From Riemerella anatipestifer (GTDB taxonomy: Bacteria; Bacteroidota; Bacteroidia; Flavobacteriales; Weeksellaceae): a stretch of DNA of 64,000 nt. Every line of letters starts with the position of its first letter. The stretch's first letter is position 1. The stretch is taken from positions 372,001-436,000 of the forward strand of contig NZ_CP142016.1 of assembly GCF_035666175.1 (NCBI RefSeq). Reading direction: 5' to 3'. Positions 1-8,855 of the stretch are shown here, one piece after another. Below the pieces are notes generated by a model, which was not told where the DNA came from, did no database searches, and saw only the letters and a program-made list of their open reading frames with translations. Position numbers and translations under genes: made by a program.

Positions 1-473
1 TATTCGTAAGCCTACTGATAAATATCCCTCTACAAGCCCAGAGCAAAACTTTATATGAGCCTGTATTAACAGGTGATGCAGCAATGAAAATGGCACAAAA
101 AGCCTTTAACGAAGCCAATAAAAGTGGGCATCGTATCAGTGTTACGGTGGTCGATCAGTCGGGGCAAACGCTCGCTGTACTTAGGCATCACAACGCTGGG
201 GTGCATACCTTACGAGCCAGTTATAAAAAAGCCTTTACTGCCAATTCTCAAAAAAGAGAAACCGCCGAAATTGCACAAGGCATCAAAAATGGGACAATCC
301 CCGAAGATGTTCGTTATTTGGACGAAAATATTTTAATTTTGGACGGAGGAGTGCCCATTTATATAGACGGAAAAGTAGTTGGCGGTATTGGTGTAGGCGG
401 TGCACACGGAAGCGAAGATGTACGGATTGCAAAAGCAGGAATTTCTGCCATTGAAATAAATACGAACCAATAA
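1..473 (+). CDS. GlcG/HbpS-family secreted protein, 5'-truncated by window edge (copy A)
   Basis: The frame is open from base 3 and stops with TAA at 471-473. By comparison with its copy at 1530-2027, only the first eight or nine codons, including the ATG, lie outside the window. The visible part begins inside a signal peptide (hydrophobic stretch ending in QAQS) and continues as a single GlcG/HbpS (DUF336) domain, with the family's Gly-rich [19 protein letters not shown] segment. Related proteins bind haem or cobalamin-type ligands or occur beside glycolate and haem genes; the ligand here is unknown. It differs from copy B at about 12 positions, all within 283-503, including two conservative residue changes (V/I). 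Family is secure, function is not. Confidence 0.85.
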   Translation, partial: FVSLLINIPLQAQSKTLYEPVLTGDAAMKMAQKAFNEANKSGHRISVTVVDQSGQTLAVLRHHNAGVHTLRASYKKAFTANSQKRETAEIAQGIKNGTIPEDVRYLDENILILDGGVPIYIDGKVVGGIGVGGAHGSEDVRIAKAGISAIEINTNQ

Positions 474-551
474 TCATCTTAATAGATTTTGCAACCCAAA
501 TAAAGGAGGATTACAACTGAAAACAATTACTAATTTTTAAATTTTATACCT

Positions 552-962
552 ATGAAAAGAACATTTTTTTTAATGTTAATGCTTGCCTTTGCAAGTCTAA
601 CTTTTGCACAAGAAGCAAAATACCAATTGTCAAGTCATATTTTGGACATTACAAAAGGACAGCCTGCACCCAATGTAAGCATTCGCCTTTCCAAATTGCA
701 GCATAAAGACCATTGGGTAACAGTTGATGAAAAGACAACTGACCAAAACGGGCGTATCAAAGACTTTTTAAAAGAAGGAAAAGGCGTAAACCACAAGGGA
801 ATTTACAAACTCACTTATTTTACAAAACCTTATTTTGAGAAATTGGGACAAGACACTTTCTACCCGTACATAGAGGTGGTTTTTGAAATAAAAGATAATA
901 ATCATTATCATGTACCTATAACTCTTTCACCTTACGGATATTCTACTTATAGAGGAAACTAA
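552..962 (+). CDS. Secreted 5-hydroxyisourate hydrolase (copy A)
   Basis: 136 residues. A signal peptide (MKRTFFLMLMLAFASLTFAQ) precedes a transthyretin-like domain. The N-terminal family motif reads SSHILDITKGQPAPNVSIRL, and the chain ends in YRGN where the usual HIU hydrolase tail is YRGS. The enzyme opens 5-hydroxyisourate, the urate oxidase product, to OHCU in purine breakdown. The signal peptide places this one in the periplasm or outside the cell. It is identical to the copy at 2106-2516 and follows a GlcG-like gene by 78 bp. No urate oxidase or OHCU decarboxylase gene lies in the window. The S-to-N change in the tail tetrapeptide leaves activity uncertain. Confidence 0.85.
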   Translation: MKRTFFLMLMLAFASLTFAQEAKYQLSSHILDITKGQPAPNVSIRLSKLQHKDHWVTVDEKTTDQNGRIKDFLKEGKGVNHKGIYKLTYFTKPYFEKLGQDTFYPYIEVVFEIKDNNHYHVPITLSPYGYSTYRGN

Positions 963-1035
963 AAGTGAAAAATAAATTAAAATGAAATATACTTATACCG
1001 AAAAAAAATCGTTAAGTAAATTAAAAATAATCATT

Positions 1036-1533
1036 ATGAAAAATGTAATCATTCTATTTGCTTTGATATTAGGAAATTTCGGATTAGCACAGCAAAAAGA
1101 ATCCTCATTAGAACATACATTAAGTATCAACCAAAACGGTGCATTAAAATTGGCCGAACAGGCCAACCTTGAAGCGGCTAAACTTAATAAACAGATCTCT
1201 ATTGCGATACTTAACAACTCGGGGGTTGTTATCCTACTCTTGAAAGGGGATACCGTAGGACCTCACAACACAGAGGCCTCTCGTAGAAAAGCCTATACCG
1301 CACTTTCTACAAAAACCCCTAGTTTTATCTTAATGCAAAAAGCCGCCGCTAACCCTACTGCTCAAAATTTGAATACCCTACCCGAATTACTCCTATTAGG
1401 AGGTGGTGTTCCTATCTGGAAAGATGGGGTTTTGGTGGGGAGCATCGGTATATCTGGAGGCGGTAGTGGCGAAAACGACCACAATATCGCTCAAAAAGCG
1501 GCAGAGAATTTAGGATTTAATACCCAACAATGA
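1036..1533 (+). CDS. GlcG/HbpS-family secreted protein, first paralogue
   Basis: I start at 1036 (165 aa) because [19 protein letters not shown] is a clean signal peptide. The frame also opens upstream to the duplicated transketolase ATG at 982, which would add 18 residues (MKYTYTEKK...) in front of the signal peptide. The domain is GlcG/HbpS, with [20 protein letters not shown] near the C terminus. It is only distantly similar to the next gene. The stop overlaps the next start by 4 bp (ATGA), so the two are translationally coupled. Role unknown; haem or small-cofactor binding is known for relatives. Confidence 0.82.
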   Translation: MKNVIILFALILGNFGLAQQKESSLEHTLSINQNGALKLAEQANLEAAKLNKQISIAILNNSGVVILLLKGDTVGPHNTEASRRKAYTALSTKTPSFILMQKAAANPTAQNLNTLPELLLLGGGVPIWKDGVLVGSIGISGGGSGENDHNIAQKAAENLGFNTQQ

Positions 1534-2027
1534 AAATATCTATTCATATTTTACTATTCGTAAGCCTACTGATAAATATCCCTCTACAAGCCCAGAGCAA
1601 AACTTTATATGAGCCTGTATTAACAGGTGATGCAGCAATGAAAATGGCACAAAAAGCCTTTAACGAAGCCAATAAAAGTGGGCATCGTATCAGTGTTACG
1701 GTGGTCGATCAGTCGGGGCAAACGCTCGCTGTACTTAGGCATCACAACGCTGGGGTGCATACCTTACGAGCCAGTTATAAAAAAGCCTTTACTGCCAATT
1801 CTCAAAAAAGAGAAACCGCCGAAATTGCACAAGGCATTAAAAATGGAACAATCCCAGAAGATATTCGTTATTTGGACGAAAATATTTTAATTTTGGACGG
1901 AGGCGTGCCCATTTATATAGACGGAAAAGTAGTTGGGGGTATTGGTGTAGGCGGTGCACACGGCAGCGAAGATGTACGGATTGCCAAAGCGGGAATTTCT
2001 GCCATTGAAGTAAATACGAACCAATAA
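1530..2027 (+). CDS. GlcG/HbpS-family secreted protein, second paralogue (copy B)
   Basis: 165 residues, with a signal peptide (about residues 1-22) and one GlcG/HbpS domain. The ATG overlaps the previous stop, and the HIU hydrolase follows after 78 bp. This is the complete version of the gene cut at the window's left edge. Its 3' third differs from that copy, mostly at third codon positions, while the 5' half is identical. The pairing of two GlcG-like proteins with an HIU hydrolase suggests a secreted small-molecule module, which is inference from position only. Confidence 0.84.
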   Translation: MKISIHILLFVSLLINIPLQAQSKTLYEPVLTGDAAMKMAQKAFNEANKSGHRISVTVVDQSGQTLAVLRHHNAGVHTLRASYKKAFTANSQKRETAEIAQGIKNGTIPEDIRYLDENILILDGGVPIYIDGKVVGGIGVGGAHGSEDVRIAKAGISAIEVNTNQ

Positions 2028-2105
2028 TCATCTTAATAGGTTTTGCAACCCAAATAGAGGAGGATTACAACTGAAAACAATTACTAATTTTTAAATTTTA
2101 TACCT

Positions 2106-2516
2106 ATGAAAAGAACATTTTTTTTAATGTTAATGCTTGCCTTTGCAAGTCTAACTTTTGCACAAGAAGCAAAATACCAATTGTCAAGTCATATTTTGGA
2201 CATTACAAAAGGACAGCCTGCACCCAATGTAAGCATTCGCCTTTCCAAATTGCAGCATAAAGACCATTGGGTAACAGTTGATGAAAAGACAACTGACCAA
2301 AACGGGCGTATCAAAGACTTTTTAAAAGAAGGAAAAGGCGTAAACCACAAGGGAATTTACAAACTCACTTATTTTACAAAACCTTATTTTGAGAAATTGG
2401 GACAAGACACTTTCTACCCGTACATAGAGGTGGTTTTTGAAATAAAAGATAATAATCATTATCATGTACCTATAACTCTTTCACCTTACGGATATTCTAC
2501 TTATAGAGGAAACTAA
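2106..2516 (+). CDS. Secreted 5-hydroxyisourate hydrolase (copy B)
   Basis: This protein is identical to the one encoded at 552-962: a signal peptide plus a 116-residue transthyretin-like domain ending in YRGN. It lies 19 bp before the transketolase gene and 78 bp after the GlcG-like gene. The perfect identity of the two copies contrasts with the diverged 3' ends of the neighbouring GlcG-like copies, so the array is either recent or kept alike by gene conversion. Confidence 0.85.
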   Translation: MKRTFFLMLMLAFASLTFAQEAKYQLSSHILDITKGQPAPNVSIRLSKLQHKDHWVTVDEKTTDQNGRIKDFLKEGKGVNHKGIYKLTYFTKPYFEKLGQDTFYPYIEVVFEIKDNNHYHVPITLSPYGYSTYRGN

Positions 2517-2535
2517 AAGTGAAAAATAAATTAAA

Positions 2536-3480
2536 ATGAAATATACTTATACCGAAAAAAAAGATACAAGAAGTGGTTTTGGTGCTGGGCTAGCAGAACT
2601 TGCTGACAAAAATCCAAATGTAGTAGCACTCTGTGCCGACCTTATCGGCTCTCTAAAAATGGAGAAATTTATAGAGAAAGCTCCAGAAAGATTTTTCCAA
2701 GTGGGCATCGCCGAAGCGAATATGATAGGCATCGCTGCAGGGCTTAGCATCAATGGTAAAATACCATTTACGGGTACTTTTGCTAACTTTTCTACTTCGA
2801 GAGTTTACGACCAAATTCGTCAATCTGTGGCTTACTCTGGTAAAAATGTTAAGATATGTGCGTCTCACGCAGGACTTACCTTAGGAGAAGACGGTGCAAC
2901 TCACCAAGTGCTAGAAGATATTGGTATGATGAAAATGTTGCCAGGTATGGTAGTTATCAACCCGTGCGACTATAACCAAACTAAAGCGGCTACCATTGCC
3001 ATTGCAGACTACAACGGTCCTGTCTATCTAAGATTCGGGAGACCTGCCGTACCTGTATTTATGCCAGAAGATATGCCTTTTGAAATCGGTAAAGGGATTT
3101 TGTTGCAAGAAGGTAAAGATGTAACCATTGTAGCAACAGGGCATTTGGTTTGGGAGTCTCTAGTAGCTGCAGAACAACTAGAAAAAGAAGGTATCTCTTG
3201 CGAGGTAATCAATATCCACACGATTAAACCTTTGGACGAAGAAATCATTTTAAATTCTGTAAAGAAAACAGGAAAGATTGTAACGGCAGAAGAACATAAC
3301 TACCTTGGAGGACTTGGCGAGTCTGTGGCAGGACTACTTGCAAGAAAGCACCCTACAAGACAAGAATTTGTTGCCGTAAACGATACTTTCGGTGAGTCTG
3401 CCACACCAGCCGAGCTGATGAAAAAATACGGAATAGATGCAGAAGCAGTGAAAAAAGCAGTAAAAAAGCTAATGCAGTAA
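2536..3480 (+). CDS. Transketolase, C-terminal subunit
   Basis: 314 residues, matching the split-transketolase C-terminal half (pyrimidine-binding plus C-terminal domains). GFGAGLAELADKNPNVVALCADL opens the Pyr domain (written here in part). The catalytic-region motif VGIAEANMIGIAAGLS carries the conserved cofactor glutamate, and DGATHQVLEDIGMM follows in the loop of the family. It joins with an N-terminal TPP-binding subunit to move two-carbon units in the pentose phosphate pathway. That subunit is not in the window and should lie left of the duplicated array. A strong hairpin terminator follows 24 bp after the stop. Confidence 0.95.
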   Translation: MKYTYTEKKDTRSGFGAGLAELADKNPNVVALCADLIGSLKMEKFIEKAPERFFQVGIAEANMIGIAAGLSINGKIPFTGTFANFSTSRVYDQIRQSVAYSGKNVKICASHAGLTLGEDGATHQVLEDIGMMKMLPGMVVINPCDYNQTKAATIAIADYNGPVYLRFGRPAVPVFMPEDMPFEIGKGILLQEGKDVTIVATGHLVWESLVAAEQLEKEGISCEVINIHTIKPLDEEIILNSVKKTGKIVTAEEHNYLGGLGESVAGLLARKHPTRQEFVAVNDTFGESATPAELMKKYGIDAEAVKKAVKKLMQ

Positions 3481-3504
3481 AATTATTTAGTCTTTGCTAT
3501 AATA

Positions 3505-3540
3505 AAAATAGCCATAGAATTAAATTTCTATGGCTATTTT
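3505..3540. terminator. Bidirectional terminator between convergent genes
   Basis: A perfect 15-bp stem (3505-3519 with 3526-3540) has a 6-nt loop and A/T tails on both sides. It serves the transketolase gene on + and overlaps the last codons of the GNAT gene on -. Confidence 0.85.
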
Positions 3541-4003
3541 CATAATATAATCGTCCATTACAAAACTTTCGCCTACTTCCAACACCACTTCTTTATCTAC
3601 CTCAAACCCTTGGCTTTTATAAAAATTAAACGATGGGTTTTTCCTATTAACATTTAGTACGATAGACTTATCTTTGTGGCTTTTCACTTCTCTTTTTAAA
3701 AAGCCTATTGCTTCCTTTCCCAATCCTTTTCCTTTAGCCTCTGCCAAAAGATAAAGCTGGTGTAATTTGGTGGTTTGAGGTTCGTAGCCTATTTCAAACC
3801 CCATAAATCCTACCTCTACACCACCATTCAACATCAGATAATAATGATAGTTAGGATTCTCAAAATGTTGGTTTAACTCTTCATCGGAGTACATCATACC
3901 CAACATATAATCTATCTGCTCTTGCGAGATAATGGCTATTCCACGATTGCTTTGCAAGACTTTGTATCAATGGTATATCTTCCCTTTGGGCTTTTCTAAT
4001 CAT
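3520..4003 (-). pseudogene. GNAT acetyltransferase, frameshifted near its N terminus
   Basis: The C-terminal 145 residues are intact and show a GNAT fold: acetyl-CoA loop LLAEAKGKGLGKEA and the NVNRKNPSFNFYKSQGF strand-helix. The N-terminal strand of the family (MIRKAQREDIPLIQSLAKQSW) is encoded just upstream from an ATG at 4003, but in another frame. The frame breaks near 3938-3945, where several codons seem to be missing between SWN and IISQEQIDYM. The remaining frame could only start at a TTG (3957), losing the first strand. IS copy 1 sits 7 bp upstream of the original ATG and its target duplication overlaps the start, so the promoter is also displaced. Substrate unknown. Confidence 0.78.
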
Positions 4004-4010
4004 TTTATCA

Positions 4011-4990
4011 ACCCGTTGTGCATTATGAAATGAAAAAAACAAGAGTTGTTTATTAGACTGAAAATCAGTATATTGTTTTTGCTATAAAACGATATAAATG
4101 AACAACTTAGAGCAAATATATGAAAGAATTTTGGAAGTTTTAGGACTTTTTTCAGAAAATCAACTGATTAGTTATCAGAGAAGAACACCTAAAATGAGCG
4201 ATTTAGAAGTCATAAGTCTTAATATTACTGCTGAATACTTGAGTATTGATAGCGAATTACAGTTATTTAGAAAATTGCCAAACTCTCTGATAAACAAAAT
4301 TGAAAGAAGTGTTTACAATAAGCGAAAACGAAGACTATCCCTACAAACAGAGCAAATTAGACAGCGTATTTCGATGGAGTTCAATGAGTTTGAAGATATT
4401 TTTATCGTTGATAGCATGCCAATGAAAGTTTGTGAAAACGCTCGTTCTACTCGTTCAAAAATTTGTAAAGAGCAATCCTATTCTTCACCAACATATGGTT
4501 ATTGTGCTTCACAGAAATTATATTTCTATGGCTATAAACTACACGCAGTATGTTCTTTAAATGGTGTGATTAAGAATTTTGATATAAGCCCTGCATCCGT
4601 TCACGACATCCACTATTTAAAAGATAGTGGTGAGCAAATGCGAAACTGTACTTTAATTGGAGATAGAGGCTATTTATCAGCAAAAGTTCAAATAGATTTA
4701 TTTAACTATGCTAATATTAAATTAGATACACCAATGAGAAGTAATCAGAAAGATTATATTCCTCAATTTTCATTGTACAAGAAAAAGCGAAAACGAATTG
4801 AGACATTTTTCTCTCAACTTTGCGACCAATTTATGATTAAAAGAAACTATGCTAAAACTTTTGAAGGCTTTAAAACAAGGATAATCAGTAAAATAACCGC
4901 CGCAACGGTTATTCAATATATCAATAAATTTATCTTCCAAAGAAAATTAAATCATCTAAAAATCAGTATTATTTAAAATGCACAACGAGT
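4011..4990 (+). mobile_element. IS982-family insertion sequence, copy 1 (980 bp)
   Basis: The ends are imperfect inverted repeats: left ACCCGTTGTGCATT, right AATGCACAACGAGT. The element is flanked by an exact 8-bp target duplication, TTTTATCA (4003-4010 and 4991-4998). A single transposase fills it. It is essentially the same as the elements at 23009 and 61417. Length, termini and protein fit the IS982 family; the Riemerella element ISRa1 is the likely relative. Confidence 0.95.
4098..4976 (+). CDS. IS982-family transposase (copy 1)
   Basis: 292 residues, the usual size for IS982 transposases. The DDE triad is visible as D105 (FIVDSMPMK), D189 (LIGDRGY) and E235 (KRIETFFSQL). The basic C-terminal segment is complete and the frame uninterrupted, so the enzyme should be active. 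It differs from copy 2 by one residue (L4 here, I4 there) and equals copy 3. Confidence 0.96.
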   Translation: MNNLEQIYERILEVLGLFSENQLISYQRRTPKMSDLEVISLNITAEYLSIDSELQLFRKLPNSLINKIERSVYNKRKRRLSLQTEQIRQRISMEFNEFEDIFIVDSMPMKVCENARSTRSKICKEQSYSSPTYGYCASQKLYFYGYKLHAVCSLNGVIKNFDISPASVHDIHYLKDSGEQMRNCTLIGDRGYLSAKVQIDLFNYANIKLDTPMRSNQKDYIPQFSLYKKKRKRIETFFSQLCDQFMIKRNYAKTFEGFKTRIISKITAATVIQYINKFIFQRKLNHLKISII

Positions 4991-5075
4991 TTTTATCACT
5001 TTAATTTGGATACAAATCTAATCATTAAATTAAAATTTCTAACCAAAAACATTTCCAAAAAATAGGCATATTTAG

Positions 5076-5083
5076 TACCTTTG
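5076..5083 (+). promoter_or_regulatory. Bacteroidota -7 element
   Basis: TACCTTTG fits the TAnnTTTG consensus and lies 23 bp before the ATG at 5107. I see no clear -33 TTG at the right distance. Confidence 0.6.
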
Positions 5084-5106
5084 TAAAAACGAAATCGGAA
5101 CAAACT

Positions 5107-6072
5107 ATGGAAAGTAAAAATGAAAAAATACTCATCACAGGAGCTTTAGGGCAAATCGGTACCGAACTTACAGCAAAGTTGGTGGAAATCTACGGTAAAG
5201 ATAATGTTATTGCTTCTGGAATTGATAAATGGAGAGAAGGCATTACTACTGCTGGACACTACGAAAGAATAGATGTAACTAACTTTAAACTATTGGAAGA
5301 TTTTATCAAAGAAAATAAAATCACTACGGTTTATCACTTAGCTTCTCTCTTATCTGGAACTTCAGAGAAACAACCACTTTTTGCTTGGAAACTCAATCTA
5401 GAACCACTACTCCACCTATGCGAATTAGCAAAAGAAGGCTATTTAAAAAAGATATTTTGGCCAAGTTCCATTGCTGTATTTGGTAAAGGTATCCCAAAGC
5501 ACAATGTTGGACAAGATGTGGTGCTTAACCCTACCACCGTGTATGGTATTTCTAAAATGGCTGGAGAAAAATGGTGCGAATACTACCACGATAAATATGG
5601 TGTAGATGTGCGTAGTATAAGATACCCGGGGCTTATTTCTTGGAAAGCTCCTGCAGGTGGAGGTACTACCGATTATGCCGTGGAAATCTTCTATGAAGCG
5701 GTAGAAAAAGGCGAGTACCAATGTTTTATTTCGGAAAACACTGCCATGCCTATGCTCTATATGGACGATGCTATAAACGCTACCATAAAGCTAATGCAAG
5801 AACCTGCAGAGAACATCAGTATTTGGGGCTCTTATAATCTAGGAGGTATGTCTTTTACACCTGCAGAACTAGCAAATGAAATTAAAAAAGTAATGCCTGA
5901 TTTCAAAATCTCTTATCAACCCGATTTCAGACAAAGCATCGCCGACTCTTGGCCTGCTTCCATAGACGATAGCAAAGCTAAAGAAGATTGGGGACTTTCT
6001 TATGAGTTTGACATCAAAATGATGACCGAAGAAATGATAAAAAACCTCAAAGTTAAGCTAGGGAAAAGCTAA
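5107..6072 (+). CDS. L-threonine 3-dehydrogenase, SDR (epimerase-like) type
   Basis: 321 residues of an extended short-chain dehydrogenase. The NAD-binding turn GALGQIG is at residues 13-19, the catalytic YGISK (Tyr and Lys) is in the middle, and the segment AGGGTTDYAVEIF typifies the epimerase-like threonine dehydrogenases of Flavobacteriia. It oxidises threonine to 2-amino-3-ketobutyrate with NAD. The usual partner, glycine C-acetyltransferase, is not adjacent. The gene stands alone between its own promoter and a strong terminator. A sugar-nucleotide epimerase is the alternative, but the GGGTTDYA motif argues against it. Confidence 0.88.
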   Translation: MESKNEKILITGALGQIGTELTAKLVEIYGKDNVIASGIDKWREGITTAGHYERIDVTNFKLLEDFIKENKITTVYHLASLLSGTSEKQPLFAWKLNLEPLLHLCELAKEGYLKKIFWPSSIAVFGKGIPKHNVGQDVVLNPTTVYGISKMAGEKWCEYYHDKYGVDVRSIRYPGLISWKAPAGGGTTDYAVEIFYEAVEKGEYQCFISENTAMPMLYMDDAINATIKLMQEPAENISIWGSYNLGGMSFTPAELANEIKKVMPDFKISYQPDFRQSIADSWPASIDDSKAKEDWGLSYEFDIKMMTEEMIKNLKVKLGKS

Positions 6073-6088
6073 CTACTGAAGAATCTAA

Positions 6089-6129
6089 ATACAAAATAGT
6101 CCTAATAATAAATTAGGACTATTTTGTAT
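6089..6129. terminator. Bidirectional terminator
   Basis: A perfect 17-bp stem (6089-6105 with 6113-6129) has a 7-nt loop. It separates the convergent threonine dehydrogenase and histidine kinase genes and touches the kinase stop codon. Confidence 0.88.
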
Positions 6130-7292
6130 CAGATAAACATTTCTATCCTAAAAACACTTCCTTTACCAATCTCTGTATGGGCAACTTTTATATCGCCTTT
6201 ATGGTAATCTTTAATCACTCTTTTAGATAGAGATAATCCTAATCCCCAGCCTCTCTTTTTAGTAGAATATCCTGGGTTGAAAACATTCCTTACTTGTTTT
6301 GCAGACATACCACAACCTGTATCTTGTATATCTATAATCACTTTTTTATTTTTTTGATAGAGTTTCAATTCTAATTTACCATCGCCTTTCATTGCATCTA
6401 CCGCATTTTTAATAAGATTTTCTATGACCCAACTCATCAGAATACGATTATGAGGTATCAGCACTTCCTTAGCTGGTAAAGCTATATTAAATTCCACTTT
6501 CTTAGAAATACGAGTTTTAAGATAATCATAGTTTTGCTGTAGAGTTTCATTGAGATTAAAATCGTTAAGCTCTGGGACTGAACCTACCTTAGAAAAACGC
6601 TCTGATATTGTAGTAAGCCTATGTATATCCTTTTCTATCTCCTGCACTCCAACGCTATTTTCATGCTCCATTCTTAGAATTTCTATCCAACCTATCATAG
6701 AGGAAAGAGGCGTTCCTATTTGATGTGCTGTTTCCTTAGCCAATCCTGCCCAAAGATAGCCTTCGTCTGTTTTTTTTACGATTTTAAAAAACCAATAAGC
6801 AAACAACAGATACAATAAAATGAAAAAACCAAGCAATGCAGGATAGTATCTAAGGTTATTCATTAAATCCGAATTATCAAAATAAAGATACTGTATATTA
6901 CCTTCCGAAATTTGCAACTCAAAAGGTGGATATCCTTCTTTCATCTCTTCTAAGCGAACCTTAAGAGCCTTTGAATTATCTTTAATTTTATCAGGAATAT
7001 TTTTGATAAATTCCTTAATTGGTTCTCCTTGGTGATTAGTTACAATAATTGGGATATTATCATTAGTGGTAATAATTTCCTGAACCAGCTCCAGCATTCT
7101 TACATCTCCCTGATTTTCATCTTGTAAAAACCTCATAGCTTTGGCAAAAACAGCCATATTAACCGTTTCTTTCTGCCTTAAATCTCTCACAATAACCACA
7201 GAGTAAATAATAAGAGCAAATACAACAGAACTAAATAGCAGAAAAACAACTAAAAAATTGACTTTAGAAAATATGTTCCTGTTTTTTTTCAT
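6129..7292 (-). CDS. Membrane sensor histidine kinase (orphan)
   Basis: 387 residues from the ATG at 7292; a TTG 12 bp upstream is a weaker option. The order is transmembrane helix (residues 12-36), a periplasmic sensor of about 110 residues, a second helix (about 149-171), then the kinase. The H box is AKETAHQIGTPLSSM with H190. The N box is ENLIKNAVDAM, followed by DTGCGM (G1), FNPGYSTK (F) and GWGLGLSLSK (G2). There is no HAMP domain. It lies 17 bp after the PBP4 gene on the same strand and may share its message. No response regulator is adjacent, so its target is unknown; cell-wall sensing is only a guess from the neighbour. Confidence 0.92.
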   Translation of the reverse strand: MKKNRNIFSKVNFLVVFLLFSSVVFALIIYSVVIVRDLRQKETVNMAVFAKAMRFLQDENQGDVRMLELVQEIITTNDNIPIIVTNHQGEPIKEFIKNIPDKIKDNSKALKVRLEEMKEGYPPFELQISEGNIQYLYFDNSDLMNNLRYYPALLGFFILLYLLFAYWFFKIVKKTDEGYLWAGLAKETAHQIGTPLSSMIGWIEILRMEHENSVGVQEIEKDIHRLTTISERFSKVGSVPELNDFNLNETLQQNYDYLKTRISKKVEFNIALPAKEVLIPHNRILMSWVIENLIKNAVDAMKGDGKLELKLYQKNKKVIIDIQDTGCGMSAKQVRNVFNPGYSTKKRGWGLGLSLSKRVIKDYHKGDIKVAHTEIGKGSVFRIEMFI

Positions 7293-7309
7293 TAGGAATA
7301 ACAATACAA

Positions 7310-8716
7310 TTATTTAAGGTTATTAAGTATTGAAAATAATTCATTATTGATGCCATCTCCATCATAATTATTCACGATAATAGAAAAAACATACTTTTTA
7401 CCATTTTTAGAAGTATGATAACCTGTATAACCTTTAGCATCTTTTATTGTACCGCTTTTCATTTTCATATCATTATAAATAGGTAATGCATTATAAAACT
7501 CATTAAACCAAGGTTGCTTTTGAGCCCAAAGTAAAGCCTGAACTTCTGCCCTAGCCGAAGCATAGTTCTGAGGTGACAACCCACTACCATCCGTAAAATT
7601 AATCATCGCAGAATGAATTCCTTTAGATTTCCAAAAGTTTTTCAGCACCGAAACACCACTAGAAAAACTAGAGTCATTATTTTGCTCTTTTCCTAGAGTT
7701 TTAATAAAGGTTTCTCCGTAAAGATTAACACTTTTTCTCAAAAACCAATAGACTATTTTACTCAACTCAGGAGATTCGTATTCAAAAAAAGACTTGCCTG
7801 TAACAGACGGAACAGGCTTCCCATCTAAAAGTAATTGTCTGCCTGTTATGACTTCTCCTGAGAACTCTATCCCTTTATATTTAATACAACTAACCACTTC
7901 TGCCCCTAACTGAACTGGTGGATTAGGCGTTGCTCCCGAAATTTTAGTTGTTTTTTGAGCAGGAAGTGTTCCGTTAATACTCGCCACAGAACTGTATGGA
8001 GCGGTATAAATTAAACTTTTATCTCCTGAATTTGAAGCCGCCGAAGTTAACTCATTAAACCATTTTACTTGTACCAAAGGATAAGAAAAAGACTTAATTT
8101 TTGTAGGTTTACCAATAGAAGCTCCACCCTCAATATCTATATCAAACTGGTTTTCTCTCCAATTAACGCCCCAAACTCCAGCACCATAATAATTGCCTAT
8201 ATCGTTCCAAGCCCAACCTCCTGGCGTGGTTTGAAAGTCAAAATAAGTATCATCTATAATTAAATTACCCTCTACCTTTTTGATACCTTGATTTTTTAAA
8301 GCTGTATAGAACTTTTCTAGAAAATCTTCGGGTTTATAACCGTCATATCTCCAGCTTCCAAGAGTAGGGTCTCCATTGGAGGTAATATAAATATTTCCCT
8401 TTAAAACACTCCTTTCTAAAACGCCATCATAAACGGCTTTAGTCCTGTATTTATAATCTTTCCCTAAAAGCTCCAAAGCTGTAGCAGCGGTAAATATCTT
8501 CTGTGTGCTAGCCGTAGAAAGTCCTTTACTCCCTTGATATTCATAGATAAAATTCCCATTTTCATCAGCTACATAAAAAGACATATTAGCAGCATACATT
8601 TTAGGAGAATTTAAAAATGCTTTAGTTGCTTTATCTAGCTTATCCTTAATGCTTTGAGCTATCCCTAAAGAGTAAAAAAATGTTAATATAAAAATCAAAA
8701 ATTTAGCCATCTTCAT
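7310..8716 (-). CDS. dacB: D-alanyl-D-alanine carboxypeptidase/endopeptidase (PBP4 class)
   Basis: 468 residues with a signal peptide ending near GIAQ. The serine penicillin-binding motifs are all present: S70-T-Q-K73, SVN in KSVNLYGE, and KSGTI near the C terminus, with the long insertion typical of class C PBP4. It trims peptide stems and cross-links of periplasmic peptidoglycan. A -7 promoter element sits 14 bp upstream, and the histidine kinase gene follows closely. Confidence 0.93.
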   Translation of the reverse strand: MKMAKFLIFILTFFYSLGIAQSIKDKLDKATKAFLNSPKMYAANMSFYVADENGNFIYEYQGSKGLSTASTQKIFTAATALELLGKDYKYRTKAVYDGVLERSVLKGNIYITSNGDPTLGSWRYDGYKPEDFLEKFYTALKNQGIKKVEGNLIIDDTYFDFQTTPGGWAWNDIGNYYGAGVWGVNWRENQFDIDIEGGASIGKPTKIKSFSYPLVQVKWFNELTSAASNSGDKSLIYTAPYSSVASINGTLPAQKTTKISGATPNPPVQLGAEVVSCIKYKGIEFSGEVITGRQLLLDGKPVPSVTGKSFFEYESPELSKIVYWFLRKSVNLYGETFIKTLGKEQNNDSSFSSGVSVLKNFWKSKGIHSAMINFTDGSGLSPQNYASARAEVQALLWAQKQPWFNEFYNALPIYNDMKMKSGTIKDAKGYTGYHTSKNGKKYVFSIIVNNYDGDGINNELFSILNNLK

Positions 8717-8729
8717 ATTTTATGTTTTT

Positions 8730-8737
8730 CAAAGATA
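8730..8737 (-). promoter_or_regulatory. Bacteroidota -7 element for dacB
   Basis: On the minus strand it reads TATCTTTG, 13 bp before the dacB ATG, which implies a very short leader. Confidence 0.5.
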
Positions 8738-8855
8738 ATCATTTTAAAAATTACTTTATTTTTCCAAAAGTTTAACCTACGAAACTATTTTTTTAATACT
8801 TAAAAGCTAGTTGGCACAATTTTTACTACTTAACAGAGTATAAAATAATATAATA

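Larger units (their letters stand above)
1..1008 (+). repeat. Tandem duplication, left unit (partial in window)
   Basis: Bases 1-1008 match 1555-2562 at a constant offset of 1554, with no gaps. The complete unit is 1009-2562, and the missing start of this unit lies left of the window. Identity is complete over 1-282 and 504-1008, with about 12 substitutions clustered between. The unit ends inside the first codons of the transketolase gene, in a run of eight A. Confidence 0.95.
1009..2562 (+). repeat. Tandem duplication, right unit (complete, 1554 bp)
   Basis: This complete unit carries two GlcG-like genes, the HIU hydrolase and the first nine codons of the transketolase gene. The left join at 1008/1009 fuses the transketolase start of the left unit to the leader of the first GlcG-like gene. 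The right end (2562/2563) runs into the intact transketolase gene, so this side is the ancestral arrangement. Confidence 0.93.
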
